Under the pieces are notes generated by a model. That model saw nothing but the letters and a program-made list of their open reading frames with translations, had not been told where the DNA came from and did not search any database. Both the position numbers and the translations under genes were made by a program. Of a stretch of DNA of 64,000 nucleotides, positions 63,701-64,000 are shown one piece after another; the first letter of the stretch is position 1, and each line of letters begins with the position of its first letter. The DNA is from Colius striatus (lineage: Eukaryota > Chordata > Aves > Coliiformes > Coliidae), in NCBI RefSeq assembly GCF_028858725.1, contig NC_084767.1:34141519-34205518 (forward strand), in the 5' to 3' direction.

Positions 63701-64000
63701 GTGGTGTTCTCTAGCTTAAGTACCAGCCATTGCCCAGACACCAATCATATACATTCAAGGCTTGGCTCAATGACACGAATTTTGAATTTTTAGAGCAGGG
63801 TCAATCTACTGAAATAAGACTAAAAAAACCTCAACAGATTATATATACCAAGGCAAAGAAGAGTGATCCTTCTCAAAAAAAATGACTGTCAGTACCCCTT
63901 TGCACAAATGGTGTTTCTAGAAAAGCATTTCACATTGAAGCTTCAGTGTTTCTAGCAAAATTTTGTGTCTGTCCCTGAGACAGCCGCTTAAGAGTATGAT
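57706..64000 (-). other. HYCC2: Presumed long 3' UTR of HYCC2/FAM126B
   Basis: This is 6.3 kb of AT-rich sequence with no recognisable exon on either strand and no interspersed repeat that I could identify. A run of 21 A lies at 59506-59526. Synteny places HYCC2 here on the minus strand, and the poly(A) signal at 57700 fits its end. The minus strand carries six UGUANAUA (Pumilio-type) motifs, at 57769, 57812, 60356, 61011, 61728 and 62476, and many AUUUA motifs. No coding part of HYCC2 is seen, so the assignment is inference. Plain intergenic DNA is the alternative. Confidence 0.45.

Noticed and set aside
1-64000. CRISPR arrays, operons, ribosome binding sites, prokaryotic mobile elements
   Set aside because: The window is vertebrate DNA with spliced genes, and no regularly spaced short repeats of that type were seen.

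Overview
The window looks like avian nuclear DNA. The evidence is three chicken-repeat-1 (CR1) LINE 3' ends, ERVL-type solo LTRs of the kind common in birds, compact introns, CpG-island promoters, and proteins close to vertebrate CLK1, PPIL3, NIF3L1 and ORC2. The gene order CLK1 - PPIL3 - NIF3L1 - ORC2 - (HYCC2/FAM126B) is the vertebrate block that corresponds to human 2q33. The species cannot be told from the sequence alone.

Region 1 (1-22013) is a head-to-tail tandem array with a period of 8623 bp. There are two complete units (4768-13390 and 13391-22013) and the right part of a third (1-4767). Each complete unit holds one whole minus-strand LAMMER-type kinase gene of the CLK family (12 coding exons, 474 codons before the stop), its CpG-island promoter, 5' flank, and at the low-coordinate end a relic of endogenous retroviral pol. 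By eye the two complete genes encode the same protein. The cut-off leftmost copy carries two single-base insertions in exons and a lost splice donor, so it is probably a pseudogene. All exon boundaries were worked out by hand from splice sites, reading phase and family similarity.

Region 2 (22014-29600) is PPIL3, a 161-residue cyclophilin on the minus strand, followed by a CpG island it shares head-to-head with NIF3L1. Region 3 (29300-35400) is NIF3L1 on the plus strand (378 residues), with a CR1 fragment in its last intron. NIF3L1 and ORC2 converge, with about 2 kb between their likely poly(A) signals.

Region 4 (37535-57570) is ORC2 on the minus strand (16 coding exons, 570 residues). Its introns hold two CR1 fragments and three solo LTRs, all antisense to the gene. 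Two of the LTRs belong to one family and bracket ORC2 exons 3 and 4. Region 5 (57700-64000) has no recognisable exon. It is AT-rich and, from gene order plus a minus-strand poly(A) signal, is most simply the long 3' UTR of HYCC2/FAM126B.

These are unrelated housekeeping genes (splicing kinase, cyclophilin, NIF3 metalloprotein, replication origin protein) kept together by old synteny. They are not an operon or a pathway. The unusual part of the window is the young CLK array with its retroviral relic at the unit junction.
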